64,000 bases of DNA, from positions 124,001 to 188,000 of the forward strand of contig NZ_JPWA01000005.1 in assembly GCF_003326475.1 (NCBI RefSeq), written 5' to 3'. The DNA is from Thalassospira xianhensis MCCC 1A02616. Lineage in GTDB: Bacteria > Pseudomonadota > Alphaproteobacteria > Rhodospirillales > Thalassospiraceae. The position numbers and the translations under genes are program-made. This document shows, piece after piece, positions 32,777 to 42,130 of this stretch (positions are counted from its first letter, which is position 1; each line of letters starts with the position of its first letter). Below the pieces are notes generated by a model. It was not told where the DNA came from and ran no database searches. It saw nothing but the letters and a program-made list of their open reading frames with translations.

Positions 32777-33670
32777 ATGATGACGCTTGAGCAACTCGCC
32801 ATCTTTGTTGCCGTGGCCGAACGCGAACATCTGACAAAGGCCGCCGATGCAATCGGCCTGACCCCCTCCGCGGTCAGTTCGGCGATCAAGAATCTTGAAG
32901 GATTTTATGGCGTTGCGCTGTTTCATCGGGTGGGACGGCGAATTGAACTCAGCGAAACCGGACGACTGTTTTTAACCGAGGCCAAGGCGACCCTGGCACG
33001 CGCACGCGCCGCCGAACTGACACTGGCCGAACTTGGCGGATTGCAGCGCGGCGAACTTAACGTCTATGCCAGCCAGACGATTGCAAGTTACTGGCTGCCA
33101 CCGTTTTTGATGCAGTTTCATGATCAGTATCCCGGTATTGCCATCAATCTGACGATTGGCAACACCAAGACCGTCTCCGACGCCGTCCGTGGTGGTGCCG
33201 CCGATATCGGCTTTATCGAAGGCGACGTAAATGAACCCGTCCTTGCCATGCGCGAAGTCGCCGAAGACGCCCTGGTGGTGGTGGTTGGCCCCAAACACCT
33301 TTGGGCCGATGGCAGGCCGTTAAGTGCGCAGGACCTGACCATACAAAGCAGTTGGGTGCTCCGCGAAGCCGGATCGGGCACAAGGTCGGAATTTGAAAAT
33401 GCGGTGCGTCAGTCGGGCGTCGATCCGCAAAGGCTTAAAATCGCCCTGACATTACCGGCGAACGAGGCGGTGATTACTGCGGTTGAAACCGGCATCAGCG
33501 CCACCGCCGTTTCAAGCTTTGCCGTCAGTTCCCTGATCGCGCAGGGGCGGCTTTTCCGGGCAGCATTTCACATCCGCCCGCGCAAATTCATGATGCTGCG
33601 CCACAAGGAACGCCGCCAGACGCAAAGTTCGCTGGCGCTGGAAAAGCTTTGCCTTTCCACAAACGCATGA
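32777..33670 (+). CDS. LysR-family transcriptional regulator, YeiE-like
   Basis: This 297-residue protein has an N-terminal winged helix-turn-helix (TLEQLAIFVAVAEREHLTKA, then LTPSAVSSAIKNLE) and a periplasmic-binding-protein-like effector domain from about 90. The start is one of two adjacent ATG codons at 32777 and 32780. It is divergent from the YeiH-family gene, so it probably controls it through the palindromes between them. The effector is unknown. Confidence 0.93.
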   Translation: MMTLEQLAIFVAVAEREHLTKAADAIGLTPSAVSSAIKNLEGFYGVALFHRVGRRIELSETGRLFLTEAKATLARARAAELTLAELGGLQRGELNVYASQTIASYWLPPFLMQFHDQYPGIAINLTIGNTKTVSDAVRGGAADIGFIEGDVNEPVLAMREVAEDALVVVVGPKHLWADGRPLSAQDLTIQSSWVLREAGSGTRSEFENAVRQSGVDPQRLKIALTLPANEAVITAVETGISATAVSSFAVSSLIAQGRLFRAAFHIRPRKFMMLRHKERRQTQSSLALEKLCLSTNA

Positions 33671-33754
33671 TCGAATTTTTCCAGATCAAAATTGCGAATA
33701 CGCAATGCACAATGCATGCGGGAACTTTATCTAATTGTCCTTATGAACACGGCC

Positions 33755-33782
33755 CCTGATCCTTTGTTTTCATGGGATCAGG
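33755..33782 (+). other. Hairpin in the cydA leader
   Basis: CCTGATCC and GGATCAGG form a perfect 8-bp stem with a 12-base loop, 80 bases before the cydA start. It is not followed by a T run, so it is more likely a leader structure or operator than a terminator. Confidence 0.45.
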
Positions 33783-33862
33783 TCATGCAATGAGCGATTT
33801 CGCATTGCAGCGGAAAACGCGGCCGGACAGGAAGGCTTTGCCTGACAAAAGGACCAACGCCA

Positions 33863-35248
33863 ATGTTTGATCCCGATATATTGGCCCGCATACAATTCGC
33901 GTTCACCATCTCGTTCCACATCATTTTTCCGTCTTTTACCATTGGATTGGCCAGTTTCCTTTTCGTACTCGAAGCGCTTTGGCTGCGCACGCGCGATGAT
34001 GCTTATCTGGCGCTATATAAATTCTGGCTGAAAATCTTTGCGCTGGCCTTTGGCATGGGCGTGGTTTCGGGCATTGTGATGTCCTATCAGTTCGGAACGA
34101 ACTGGGGGCCGTTTTCGGAATTTACCGGCGGGGTTCTGGGGCCGCTTATGGCCTATGAAGTGCTAAGCGCCTTTTTCCTCGAAGCCGGTTTCCTTGGCAT
34201 CATGCTGTTTGGCCTTAACCGTGTCGGACCGAAATTGCATTTCACCGCGACCACCATGGTTGCGATCGGCACCCTGTTTTCGGCCTTCTGGATTTTGTCG
34301 GCCAATAGCTGGATGCAGACGCCGACCGGCCATATCATCGAAAATGGTCGGGCTGTTGTGCAAAGCTGGTGGGATGTGGTGTTCAATCCAAGCTTCCCGT
34401 ACCGGCTTGTCCATATGGTTCTGGCGGCATTTCTGACCACCGCACTTGTTGTCGGTGCCGTCGGTGCGTGGCATTTGCTGCGTGATCGGGAAAACCGCGC
34501 GGCACGGATCATGTTTTCCATGGCAATGTGGATGGCGGCCATTGTCGCCCCGGTCCAGATCGTCGCCGGTGACATGCACGGGCTTAATACCCTTGAATAT
34601 CAACCGGCCAAGGTCGCCGCGATGGAAGGCCATTTTGAAACGCAGAATGGTGCCCCGCTGATACTATTTGGCTGGCCCGACATGGCGGCAGAGGAAACAA
34701 AATATGCCGTCGAAATCCCGAAACTCGGATCGATGATCCTGACACATGACTGGGATGGCAGGATCACCGGATTAAAGGATTTCGCCCCCGAAGACCGCCC
34801 GAATGCGACCATCGTATTCTGGACATTCCGCATCATGGTCGGGCTGGGCCTTTTGATGGCGTTGCTGGGCATTGCCAGCCTGTTCGCCCGGTGGCGCAAA
34901 TCGCTTTATAGCTGTAGGTGGCTGCATCGTTTTGCCCTGATCATGGGGCCAAGCGGCTTTATCGCCATTCTGGCCGGGTGGTTCACCACCGAAATCGGGC
35001 GTCAGCCATGGGTGGTTTACGGATTGATGCGCACATCCGAAGCCGGATCACCGGTCGCCCCGGCCGCGATTGCCGGATCGCTTGCCGCATTCGTCATTGT
35101 CTATACCATCGTGTTCGGGGTTGGCACCGCCTATATCATCCGCGCGATGAACAGGGACCCGCGCTTTGCCCATTCGCCGAAGGGTGAAGTGCTGCGTGCC
35201 GGAAGCCGCCCGGTTTCTGATCCCACCATCCCGCAGGCAGGAGAATGA
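33863..35248 (+). CDS. cydA: Cytochrome bd ubiquinol oxidase subunit I, cyanide-insensitive type
   Basis: This 461-residue inner-membrane subunit oxidises ubiquinol and carries heme b558. FHIIFPSFTIG near the N-terminus has the conserved heme-ligand His. GWFTTEIGRQPWVVYGLMRT near 375-395 is the core signature. The loop between helices 6 and 7 is short, which marks the CioA/short-Q-loop class rather than E. coli CydA (522 residues). The gene is the first of a three-gene operon; its stop overlaps the subunit II start (ATGA). Confidence 0.95.
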   Translation: MFDPDILARIQFAFTISFHIIFPSFTIGLASFLFVLEALWLRTRDDAYLALYKFWLKIFALAFGMGVVSGIVMSYQFGTNWGPFSEFTGGVLGPLMAYEVLSAFFLEAGFLGIMLFGLNRVGPKLHFTATTMVAIGTLFSAFWILSANSWMQTPTGHIIENGRAVVQSWWDVVFNPSFPYRLVHMVLAAFLTTALVVGAVGAWHLLRDRENRAARIMFSMAMWMAAIVAPVQIVAGDMHGLNTLEYQPAKVAAMEGHFETQNGAPLILFGWPDMAAEETKYAVEIPKLGSMILTHDWDGRITGLKDFAPEDRPNATIVFWTFRIMVGLGLLMALLGIASLFARWRKSLYSCRWLHRFALIMGPSGFIAILAGWFTTEIGRQPWVVYGLMRTSEAGSPVAPAAIAGSLAAFVIVYTIVFGVGTAYIIRAMNRDPRFAHSPKGEVLRAGSRPVSDPTIPQAGE

Positions 35249-36243
35249 TCATGGATTATCAACTGATCTGGGCCCTGCTGATTGCGGTTGCCGTTTTTGC
35301 CTATGTCACGCTTGACGGCTTTGATCTTGGCATCGGTATTCTGTTTCCCTTCATCAAGGACCCGGCCAAACGCGGCAGGATGATGAATACGGTTGCCCCT
35401 GTGTGGGATGGCAATGAAACCTGGCTGGTGCTGGGCGGTGGCGGGCTTTATGCCGCCTTCCCGCTGGCCTATTCATTGCTGATGACCGCGTTTTACATTC
35501 CGGTTCTCACCATGCTTCTGGCCCTTGTGTTTCGCGGGGTCGCGTTCGAATTCCGGTTCAAAAGCCGCGATCACCAAAAACACTGGGACTTTGCCTTTTC
35601 CGCCGGGTCGATCATTGCCGCCGCGATGCAGGGTGCGATGCTGGGCGCCTTTATTGAGGGGATTGCGGTTGAAAATGCCAAATTCGTTGGCGGCCCGTTT
35701 GACTGGCTAAGCCCGTTTTCGGTGTTCTGCGCATCCGCCGTTGTGGTCGGCTATGCCCTGCTTGGCACCGGCTGGCTGATCATGAAGATGGAAGGCAATT
35801 TTCAGGGACGTTTGCGTGGCCTTGCCAAGCCTGCGGTCATCTGGATGGCGGCCAATCTTGGTGTGGTGTCGCTGATGACAAGCTATATCCACCCGGCTTA
35901 TGCGGCGCGCTGGTTTGATATGCCAAACCTGTTTTTCCTTGCCCCGATCCCGATTGTCACGGCCGGTCTGCTTTTCTGGCTCTGGCATGCGGTAAAGCAC
36001 CGGGAAAAGACGGTATTTGGCATTACGCTTGGCATTTTCTTCCTGTGCTATGCCGGGTTTGGCATCACGCTTTATCCCAATATCGTGCCGCCGATGATTG
36101 ATTTCAGGACCGCCGCCGCACCGGATAACAGCCTGTCCTTCATGCTGGTCGGTGCTGCCATCCTGATCCCCATCATTCTGGCCTATACCGCCTATGCCTA
36201 TTGGGTATTCCGGGGCAAGGTCGGGGATGAAGGATATCACTGA
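35245..36243 (+). CDS. cydB: Cytochrome bd ubiquinol oxidase subunit II
   Basis: This 332-residue inner-membrane subunit pairs with subunit I. It starts MIMDYQLIWALLIAVAVFAY (the Met at 35251 is an alternative) and has TLDGFDLGIGILFPF and NTVAPVWDGNETWLVLGGG, both diagnostic for CydB/CioB. About eight hydrophobic segments are visible. It is translationally coupled to its neighbours through one- to four-base overlaps. Confidence 0.95.
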   Translation: MIMDYQLIWALLIAVAVFAYVTLDGFDLGIGILFPFIKDPAKRGRMMNTVAPVWDGNETWLVLGGGGLYAAFPLAYSLLMTAFYIPVLTMLLALVFRGVAFEFRFKSRDHQKHWDFAFSAGSIIAAAMQGAMLGAFIEGIAVENAKFVGGPFDWLSPFSVFCASAVVVGYALLGTGWLIMKMEGNFQGRLRGLAKPAVIWMAANLGVVSLMTSYIHPAYAARWFDMPNLFFLAPIPIVTAGLLFWLWHAVKHREKTVFGITLGIFFLCYAGFGITLYPNIVPPMIDFRTAAAPDNSLSFMLVGAAILIPIILAYTAYAYWVFRGKVGDEGYH

Positions 36244-36371
36244 TGACGGCATTTTCACCCAAACCCAAAACCCGGCGTGTGCTTTGGTTTATCGGGCTTT
36301 ATGCCGGGGGTATCCTTGTGATCGGGGCCGTGTCGCTTTTGCTGCGCAGCCTGATCACCGGAATTTCCTGA
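36243..36371 (+). CDS. Small single-span subunit of cytochrome bd (DUF2474/CydX-like)
   Basis: This 42-residue protein has a basic N-terminus (SPKPKTRR) and one membrane helix (VLWFIGLYAGGILVIGAVSL). Its ATG overlaps the cydB stop (TGATG). Very short proteins in this place stabilise bd oxidases (CydX), and the DUF2474 family accompanies cyanide-insensitive bd operons. It is identified from position, length and the Trp/Gly pattern of the helix. A copy of the R-body sigma promoter begins nine bases after its stop. Confidence 0.82.
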   Translation: MTAFSPKPKTRRVLWFIGLYAGGILVIGAVSLLLRSLITGIS

Positions 36372-36380
36372 AAATATCCG

Positions 36381-36405
36381 GTCACAAATATCGGATTACT
36401 CCGTC
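36381..36405 (+). promoter_or_regulatory. Distant seventh copy of the R-body sigma promoter (GTCACAA-N14-CGTC)
   Basis: GTCACAA at 36381-36387 and CGTC at 36402-36405 match the reb promoters in both elements and spacing. The site is intergenic and points into a short hairpin-terminator unit rather than a gene. Confidence 0.6.
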
Positions 36406-36410
36406 TACCT

Positions 36411-36472
36411 GCTGACACTTGTCAGCAACTCCGGCCCGGCAGAAAGGTCCCCCACCCCTGCCGGGCTTTTTT
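36411..36472 (+). ncRNA. Candidate small RNA under the R-body sigma factor
   Basis: Starting six bases after the CGTC element, the sequence forms a perfect hairpin GCTGAC-ACTT-GTCAGC (36411-36426), a short linker and an intrinsic terminator with 9-bp arms GCCCGGCAG/CTGCCGGGC (36434-36466) and six T. The predicted transcript is about 62 nt and has no ORF. The terminator may also serve the cyd operon upstream, which would make this a 3'-UTR-derived RNA. No target was identified. Expression is inferred from the promoter match. Confidence 0.5.
36434..36472 (+). terminator. Terminator after the cyd operon and candidate sRNA
   Basis: GCCCGGCAG and CTGCCGGGC form a 9-bp stem with a 15-base loop followed by six T. 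Confidence 0.88.
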
Positions 36473-36484
36473 ATTCGGGTCCGG

Positions 36485-36883
36485 TCATTGGCCCAGATAA
36501 TCGCTGTCCGTCACCTTTTCCAGCCAATCCACCGCCGATCCGTTGACGGATTCCGCAATCGCGATATGCGTCATCGCGGTTTTGTCGGTCGCCCCATGCC
36601 AGTGCTTTTCACCCGGTTCGAACCAGACGATATCGCCGGGGCGGATTTCCTCGCGCGGTCCGCCTTCGCGCTGCGCCCAGCCAAGGCCGCTTGTGATAAT
36701 CACGGTCTGGCCCAGCGGATGGGTATGCCATGCGGTGCGCGCGCCCGGTTCAAACGTCACAATGGCCCCGCCGACACGGGCGGGATCGGTGGTCTGAAAC
36801 GGGCTGTCGATCCGAACCGTACCCGTGAAGTAATCCGGCGATCCTTTGGCCGATGGTTTTGATGCGTTACGCAGGATGTTCAT
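36485..36883 (-). CDS. Cupin-domain protein
   Basis: This 132-residue single-domain cupin has motif 1 ([20 protein letters not shown], with the two His ligands and later Glu/Gln positions) and motif 2 ([16 protein letters not shown]). It most resembles small stand-alone cupins related to (R)-mandelonitrile lyase and quercetin dioxygenase-like proteins. The substrate is unknown. It is 32 bases from the aminotransferase gene on the same strand and may be co-transcribed with it. Confidence 0.85.
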   Translation of the reverse strand: MNILRNASKPSAKGSPDYFTGTVRIDSPFQTTDPARVGGAIVTFEPGARTAWHTHPLGQTVIITSGLGWAQREGGPREEIRPGDIVWFEPGEKHWHGATDKTAMTHIAIAESVNGSAVDWLEKVTDSDYLGQ

Positions 36884-36915
36884 GGTGATCCTTCGGCTTT
36901 GTTTCGTGGTGCACT

Positions 36916-38133
36916 TTACTGATTGTGCACCCGCCGGATCAGCAAGGCCAGTCGTTCAATACCATCGCGGATGCGATCCGCCTTCTCCGTCGCGAAACTG
37001 AGACGCGCGGTATTACGGCCCGTGTGATCACAGAAGAAAGCCTGACCGGGGACGAAGGCGACCTTGGCATCGTGCAGGGCCTGTTCCAGTAATTGTCGAC
37101 TGTCGATATTTTCCGGCAAGGTCAGCCAGATGAACATGCCGCCTTCGGGTCTTGTATAGGACACGGCTTCAGGCATGAATTCGTCAAGGGCGGCCAGCAT
37201 CGTGTTCCGTTTGGCGCGATAGGCATCGCGGATGGTATCCAGATGCCCCGGAAACAGTCTGCGCGCCGCACGCAGGGCGACTTCCTGATTGATGGTCGAT
37301 ACATGCAGGTCGCCCGCCTGCGTCATCAGAACCAACCGTTCGATCACCGGACGCGGCGCACAGACCCACCCGATCCTGAGGGCTGGCACCAGCGTTTTGG
37401 AAAAAGTGCCAAGCTGGATGATGGTTCCCGTCTGCGGATCGCCGTTGGTTTCATCAAGGGCAAGCAACGATGGCAAAACATCGCCTTCGTAGGACAGCTT
37501 GCAATAGGCTGCGTCTTCAAGAATGACCGCACCATATTTACGCGCAACTTCAAGCACCGCCAGACGCCGTTCAAGCGTATAGGACCGCCCGGTCGGGTTC
37601 TGGAAATCGGGTGCCAGATAGGCAATCCGTACGCCACGTTCAAAGGCTGCTTCGAGTTCGGCAATCACCGGGCCATCATCATCCATATTCACCCCGACAT
37701 AGGTCGGACGGCGCATGGAAAAGGCCTGCATCGCACCAAGGTAACTTGGCTTTTCCACAACGATTTCGCGCCCCGGTTCCAGTAGCAGACGGGCAAGCAT
37801 ATCAAGCCCCTGCTGCGCGCCACAGGTAATCAGGATGTTATCAATCCCGCGCACCGCACCGCTGGTTGCCAGATCATCGGCAATCCATTGACGAAGCGCG
37901 GGCAGGCCTTCGCTGATTGAATATTGCAGGCTTTTGCGACCCGCAGCCTCGTCGGTTGTCAGATCACCATAGATGGCATTGAAATCGGCCAGCGGGAAAA
38001 GCGACGGATCGGGCACGCCCCCGGCAAAGGAAATGATTTCCGGCCGGTCGGCCACTTTAAGCAGATCACGGATTTCGGAGGCGGTAAGCGCACGGGCATC
38101 GCGAACGATCAGGTCATTCCATTGGACAGTCAT
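36916..38133 (-). CDS. PLP-dependent aminotransferase, 2-aminoadipate (LysN) type
   Basis: This 405-residue fold-type I aminotransferase has the opening [15 protein letters not shown] common to 2-aminoadipate, kynurenine and aromatic aminotransferases. The PLP lysine lies in [17 protein letters not shown] and the conserved Arg for the alpha-carboxylate in RLSFATE. There is no N-terminal GntR domain, so it is an enzyme and not a MocR regulator. The Met at 38133 follows a GAGAAG site; an earlier Met would add 14 unlikely residues. It is divergent from the arginine catabolic genes, so it may act on a related amino acid. Confidence 0.9.
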   Translation of the reverse strand: MTVQWNDLIVRDARALTASEIRDLLKVADRPEIISFAGGVPDPSLFPLADFNAIYGDLTTDEAAGRKSLQYSISEGLPALRQWIADDLATSGAVRGIDNILITCGAQQGLDMLARLLLEPGREIVVEKPSYLGAMQAFSMRRPTYVGVNMDDDGPVIAELEAAFERGVRIAYLAPDFQNPTGRSYTLERRLAVLEVARKYGAVILEDAAYCKLSYEGDVLPSLLALDETNGDPQTGTIIQLGTFSKTLVPALRIGWVCAPRPVIERLVLMTQAGDLHVSTINQEVALRAARRLFPGHLDTIRDAYRAKRNTMLAALDEFMPEAVSYTRPEGGMFIWLTLPENIDSRQLLEQALHDAKVAFVPGQAFFCDHTGRNTARLSFATEKADRIRDGIERLALLIRRVHNQ

Positions 38134-38364
38134 GGGGCTTCTCTTTAGGTCAGTGTTGTTGCCATTATTTGGCAAGGAAGACTGACCTAAATCAAGTTTA
38201 TTTTTCTATTTCCTTTAATTTTGAAATAAAATTACCTTTTGGCCTTTTATTCCCCCGCATGTAATTCCGTTTCCATCCCCCTATCCCGCACCACCTGCCG
38301 GGCCTTTTTTGGCATTCTATATTCAATAAACAATCAACAATGCCAAACCATTCCACAGGTTATC

Positions 38365-39606
38365 ATGACCGAATATGCAAAGTTTCGACCATGGCTCGAC
38401 TGGCTTGATCAGCGTTACGATGAAACGCTTGATCGCCTGAAATCGTGGTCGGCAATCAATAGCGGCACGGGCAATATCAACGGCCTTGACCGCATGCGTG
38501 ATGCCATTCTGGATACCTTTGCCGAACTTGATGCCCAAACCGCCATCATCGACCTGCCCGATAGCGCGGCAGTCGCTGCCGACGGCAGTATCGCACCGGT
38601 GCGTTATGGCAAGCTTTTACATTTTTCCAAACGGCCGCAGGCCCCGGTTCGGGTTCTGCTGTGCATTCATTATGACACGGTCTTTGCCATCGACAGCGCG
38701 TTTCAAACCCCGCGCCTGATCGATGAAAACACATTGAACGGGCCGGGTGTTGCCGATGCCAAGGGCGGCATTCTGACGATCCTCAATGCGCTAAACGCGC
38801 TGGAACGAAGCCCGTTTGCGGGCGGCATCGGCTGGGACGTGATCCTGAACCCGGATGAAGAAACCGGCTCCATCGGATCGGCTCCGTTTCTGGCGGAGCG
38901 CGCCCGCGCAGCCGATTTTGGCATGCTGTATGAACCGGCCTTGGAAGACGGCACCCTTGCCGGGGCACGCAAGGGATCGGGCAATTTTGCCATCCGGATC
39001 AAGGGGCGCGCCGCCCATGCGGGCCGTGAATTTCATGTCGGGCGCAGTGCGATGGTCGCGGCCAGTGATTGCGTGATGCGCCTTGATCAGCTTAACGGCA
39101 AGGTTGGCGAAGCCACATTCAACATCGGCAAGATCGATGGTGGCGGTCCGGTCAATGTGGTGCCTGATAATGCCGTTGTGCGATTTAACGTTCGAGTTTC
39201 AAACCATGACGAACGCCATCAGGCCGAAAATGAAATTGCCGACGTCATTGCCGCGATCAATCAGCGCGACGGCATCACCGCCGAACTGCACGGCCAATTT
39301 GGCCGCGCGCCCAAACCGATGGCTGACAGGACCAAGACCCTTTTTGAATGGGTGCGCGAACTGGGTCATGACCTTGATCTTGATATCGCATGGAAACCCA
39401 CGGGGGGCTGTTGCGATGGCAATAACCTGGCCGAGGCCGGATTACCTAATATTGATACCCTTGGGGTGCGCGGCGGCCTGATCCATTCCGATCAGGAGTT
39501 CGTGAAGCTCGACAGTCTGATCGAACGGGCAAAACTTTCGGCCCTGATCCTGATGAAAGCCGGTTCCGGTGATTTACCCGACGCATTGAAAAAGACGGAG
39601 ATATAA
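38365..39606 (+). CDS. M20-family metallohydrolase, possible N-succinylglutamate desuccinylase
   Basis: This 413-residue enzyme of the ArgE/DapE/CPG2 family has the metal ligands in order: His102 and the catalytic Asp104 (CIHYDTVFA), bridging Asp131 (GPGVADAKGG), Glu165/Glu166 (NPDEETGS) and a C-terminal His (LIHSDQEF). The dimerisation domain with AHAGREFHVGRSA is complete. It opens a cluster with astA, astD and astB, while a canonical astE is absent from the window. M20 enzymes commonly hydrolyse N-acyl amino acids, so removing succinate from N-succinylglutamate is an attractive role, but that is inference. The stop lies four bases before astA. Confidence 0.85.
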   Translation: MTEYAKFRPWLDWLDQRYDETLDRLKSWSAINSGTGNINGLDRMRDAILDTFAELDAQTAIIDLPDSAAVAADGSIAPVRYGKLLHFSKRPQAPVRVLLCIHYDTVFAIDSAFQTPRLIDENTLNGPGVADAKGGILTILNALNALERSPFAGGIGWDVILNPDEETGSIGSAPFLAERARAADFGMLYEPALEDGTLAGARKGSGNFAIRIKGRAAHAGREFHVGRSAMVAASDCVMRLDQLNGKVGEATFNIGKIDGGGPVNVVPDNAVVRFNVRVSNHDERHQAENEIADVIAAINQRDGITAELHGQFGRAPKPMADRTKTLFEWVRELGHDLDLDIAWKPTGGCCDGNNLAEAGLPNIDTLGVRGGLIHSDQEFVKLDSLIERAKLSALILMKAGSGDLPDALKKTEI

Positions 39607-39610
39607 AATC

Positions 39611-40630
39611 ATGATGTGTGTCCGCCCCGCCCGTATGAGCGACCTTGACCGGCTGGTTGATCTGGCATCCTCCGCCAGCAAGGGTTTAACCACCCTTCCG
39701 GCCAATCGTGACGTGCTTGAAGCCCGCATTTCTGAAAGTATCGAAGCCTTCGGGGCCGATATCGACGGCCCCGGTGGTGAAAGCTATTTCATGGTTCTGG
39801 AAGATACCGCCAATGGCAAGGTCGCAGGCACCTGCGCGATCTATGCCGGGGTCGGGTTATCAAAGGCCTTCTATAACTACAAAATCCTGAAACTGACGCA
39901 ATATTCGCATGAACTGAATGTCACGGTGACGTCACGCCTGCTGACCCTTGTGAACGATTATCAGGGTGCTACCGAGGTGGGCACACTTTACCTTGACCCG
40001 GACTATCGCAAGGACGGCAACGGGCAGCTTCTGGCGCGGTCGCGATACCTGTTGATGGGGTGCTTCAAGAAACGGTTTTCGGAAATGGTCATGGCCGAAA
40101 TGCGCGGCTGGCAGGATGAAAACGGTAAATCACCACTGTGGGAAGCGCTGGGATCGCATTTCTTCAACATCCCGTTCCCCGATGCCGATTACATTTCCGG
40201 GATCGGCAATAACCAGTTCATTGCCGATCTGATGCCGAAATACCCGATCTATATCGAAATGCTGCCCAAGGCCGCACAGGACGTAATTGGCAAAACCCAT
40301 GATGAAACGCGACCGGCGCTGAACCTTTTGAAAAAGGAAGGTTTCCGGTTTTCAAATGCGGTCGATATTTTTGATGGCGGACCCTGCGTTGATGTCCGGC
40401 TTGATGACATCCGCACCATCCGTCATTCCAAAATCGCCACCATCCGCAAAATCGTTGATCGCACGACCTCTATGGAACGCCACCTTGCCTGTACGTTGGA
40501 ACTTTGCGGGTATCAGGCAAGCTGGCTTTACATGACAATTGTGAATGGCACCCATGTCGATCTGGACCGCGATCAGGCCGAAATCCTTGGTCTGCGCGCT
40601 GGCGATCAGATCCGTTTTGTCACCGATTAA
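39611..40630 (+). CDS. astA: Arginine N-succinyltransferase
   Basis: This 339-residue enzyme performs the first step of the arginine succinyltransferase pathway: arginine plus succinyl-CoA gives N2-succinylarginine. It begins VRPARMSDLDRLVDLAS and contains GTLYLDPDYRKDGNGQLLARSRYL and MAEMRGWQDENGKSPLWEALG, all typical of AstA. The length matches the E. coli enzyme (344). It is co-transcribed with astD and astB. Confidence 0.95.
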   Translation: MMCVRPARMSDLDRLVDLASSASKGLTTLPANRDVLEARISESIEAFGADIDGPGGESYFMVLEDTANGKVAGTCAIYAGVGLSKAFYNYKILKLTQYSHELNVTVTSRLLTLVNDYQGATEVGTLYLDPDYRKDGNGQLLARSRYLLMGCFKKRFSEMVMAEMRGWQDENGKSPLWEALGSHFFNIPFPDADYISGIGNNQFIADLMPKYPIYIEMLPKAAQDVIGKTHDETRPALNLLKKEGFRFSNAVDIFDGGPCVDVRLDDIRTIRHSKIATIRKIVDRTTSMERHLACTLELCGYQASWLYMTIVNGTHVDLDRDQAEILGLRAGDQIRFVTD

Positions 40631-40648
40631 GCATCAGGAGCAGGCATC

Positions 40649-42130
40649 ATGACCCAGAAATCAAATCCCGCCCTGTTCATCAATGGCACATGGCAAACCG
40701 GCAATGGCAAAGCATTTCACGCCGAAAATCCGGCCAATGGCGATATCATCTGGCAGGGAAAGGCTGCCAGCCCTGATGATGTTAACGCCGCGATCATGGC
40801 GGCGCGAAATGCCTTTCCGGCATGGGCAAAACGCGACCTTAATGAACGGATCGAAATTCTTGAACGGTTTGCCGGGTTGCTCAATGATCACAAGGACGCA
40901 CTGGCACGTACCATCAGCCTTGATGCCGGAAAGCCGCATTGGGAAGCCCTGACCGAAGTCGGCGCAATGGCTGGCAAGATCGCGATTTCGATCAAGGCCT
41001 ATCATGATCGCACCGGCACCCGCCACGGAGATGCGCCGGGCGGCGGACAGGCGATCTTGCGCCATAAACCGCATGGGGTGGTTGCGGTCTTTGGTCCCTA
41101 TAACTTTCCCGGCCACCTGCCAAACGGCCATGTCGTCCCGGCCCTTCTGGCGGGCAATTGCGTGGTGTTCAAGCCTTCCGAACTGACCCCCCTTGTCGCA
41201 GAGGAAACCGTAAAGCTTTGGCAACAGGCCGGATTGCCCGACGGAGTTCTCAACCTTGTGCAGGGGGAACGCGATACCGGTATTGCCTTGGCGCAGCATC
41301 CTGGCATTGACGGGTTATTCTTTACCGGCAGTGTTCCGACCGGATACCATTTGCATCATGCCTTTGCCGGACAGATGGCCAAGATCCTGGCCCTTGAACT
41401 TGGCGGGAATAATCCGCTTGTCGTCTGGAACGCCGCCGATCTCGATGCTGTCGCCCATCATACCGTCATGTCGGCCTTTATCACGGCGGGGCAGCGTTGT
41501 ACCTGTGTGCGCCGCCTGATCGTGCCAACGGCCGCAAAGGGCGATGCGATGATCGCCGCCATCAATGATTATTGCGACAGGCTGATCGTTGGTGCGCCAG
41601 ATGATGATCCCGAACCCTTCATGGGCCCGGTGATTTCCAACCGGGCGGCCGATGGCCTTATGGCGGCACAGGCGAAACTTGTTGCCGATGGTGCCAAAAT
41701 CATTCGCGAAATTACGCGCCCCGACCCTGCCCGCCCGTTTCTGACGCCGGGCCTGATTGACGTGACCGATGTAAAGAACCGCGCGGACGAGGAACTGTTT
41801 GGCCCGATCCTGCAAATCATCCGGGTCGATAGTTTCGACGATGCCATCCGTGAAGCCAACAATACCCGTTTTGGCCTTGCCGCCGGGTTGCTGTGCGATG
41901 ATGCCAAACTTTGGCAACGCTTCATCCACGAAAGCCGCGCCGGGATCGTAAACTGGAACAAACAGCTGACCGGCGCATCCAGTGCCGCCCCGTTTGGCGG
42001 TATCGGCGAAAGCGGCAACCACCGCCCGTCGGCCTATTACGCCGCCGATTATTGCGCATGGCCCGTCGCAACCCTTCAGACCGACAAACTGGTCGCCCCC
42101 GATGCCGCCCCTAAAGGAGTACGCCCATGA
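40649..42130 (+). CDS. astD: N-succinylglutamate 5-semialdehyde dehydrogenase
   Basis: This 493-residue NAD-dependent aldehyde dehydrogenase oxidises succinylglutamate semialdehyde to succinylglutamate. AstD-typical features are the short ALDH fold starting [38 protein letters not shown], the general base in LELGGNNP (about 250) and the catalytic Cys in [10 protein letters not shown] (about 283). The length equals that of E. coli AstD. Its stop overlaps the astB start by four bases. Confidence 0.95.
   Translation: MTQKSNPALFINGTWQTGNGKAFHAENPANGDIIWQGKAASPDDVNAAIMAARNAFPAWAKRDLNERIEILERFAGLLNDHKDALARTISLDAGKPHWEALTEVGAMAGKIAISIKAYHDRTGTRHGDAPGGGQAILRHKPHGVVAVFGPYNFPGHLPNGHVVPALLAGNCVVFKPSELTPLVAEETVKLWQQAGLPDGVLNLVQGERDTGIALAQHPGIDGLFFTGSVPTGYHLHHAFAGQMAKILALELGGNNPLVVWNAADLDAVAHHTVMSAFITAGQRCTCVRRLIVPTAAKGDAMIAAINDYCDRLIVGAPDDDPEPFMGPVISNRAADGLMAAQAKLVADGAKIIREITRPDPARPFLTPGLIDVTDVKNRADEELFGPILQIIRVDSFDDAIREANNTRFGLAAGLLCDDAKLWQRFIHESRAGIVNWNKQLTGASSAAPFGGIGESGNHRPSAYYAADYCAWPVATLQTDKLVAPDAAPKGVRP

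Noticed and set aside
36756-36762. Further GTCACAA
   Set aside because: Fourteen bases later the sequence is CGGG and not CGTC, and it lies inside the cupin gene.
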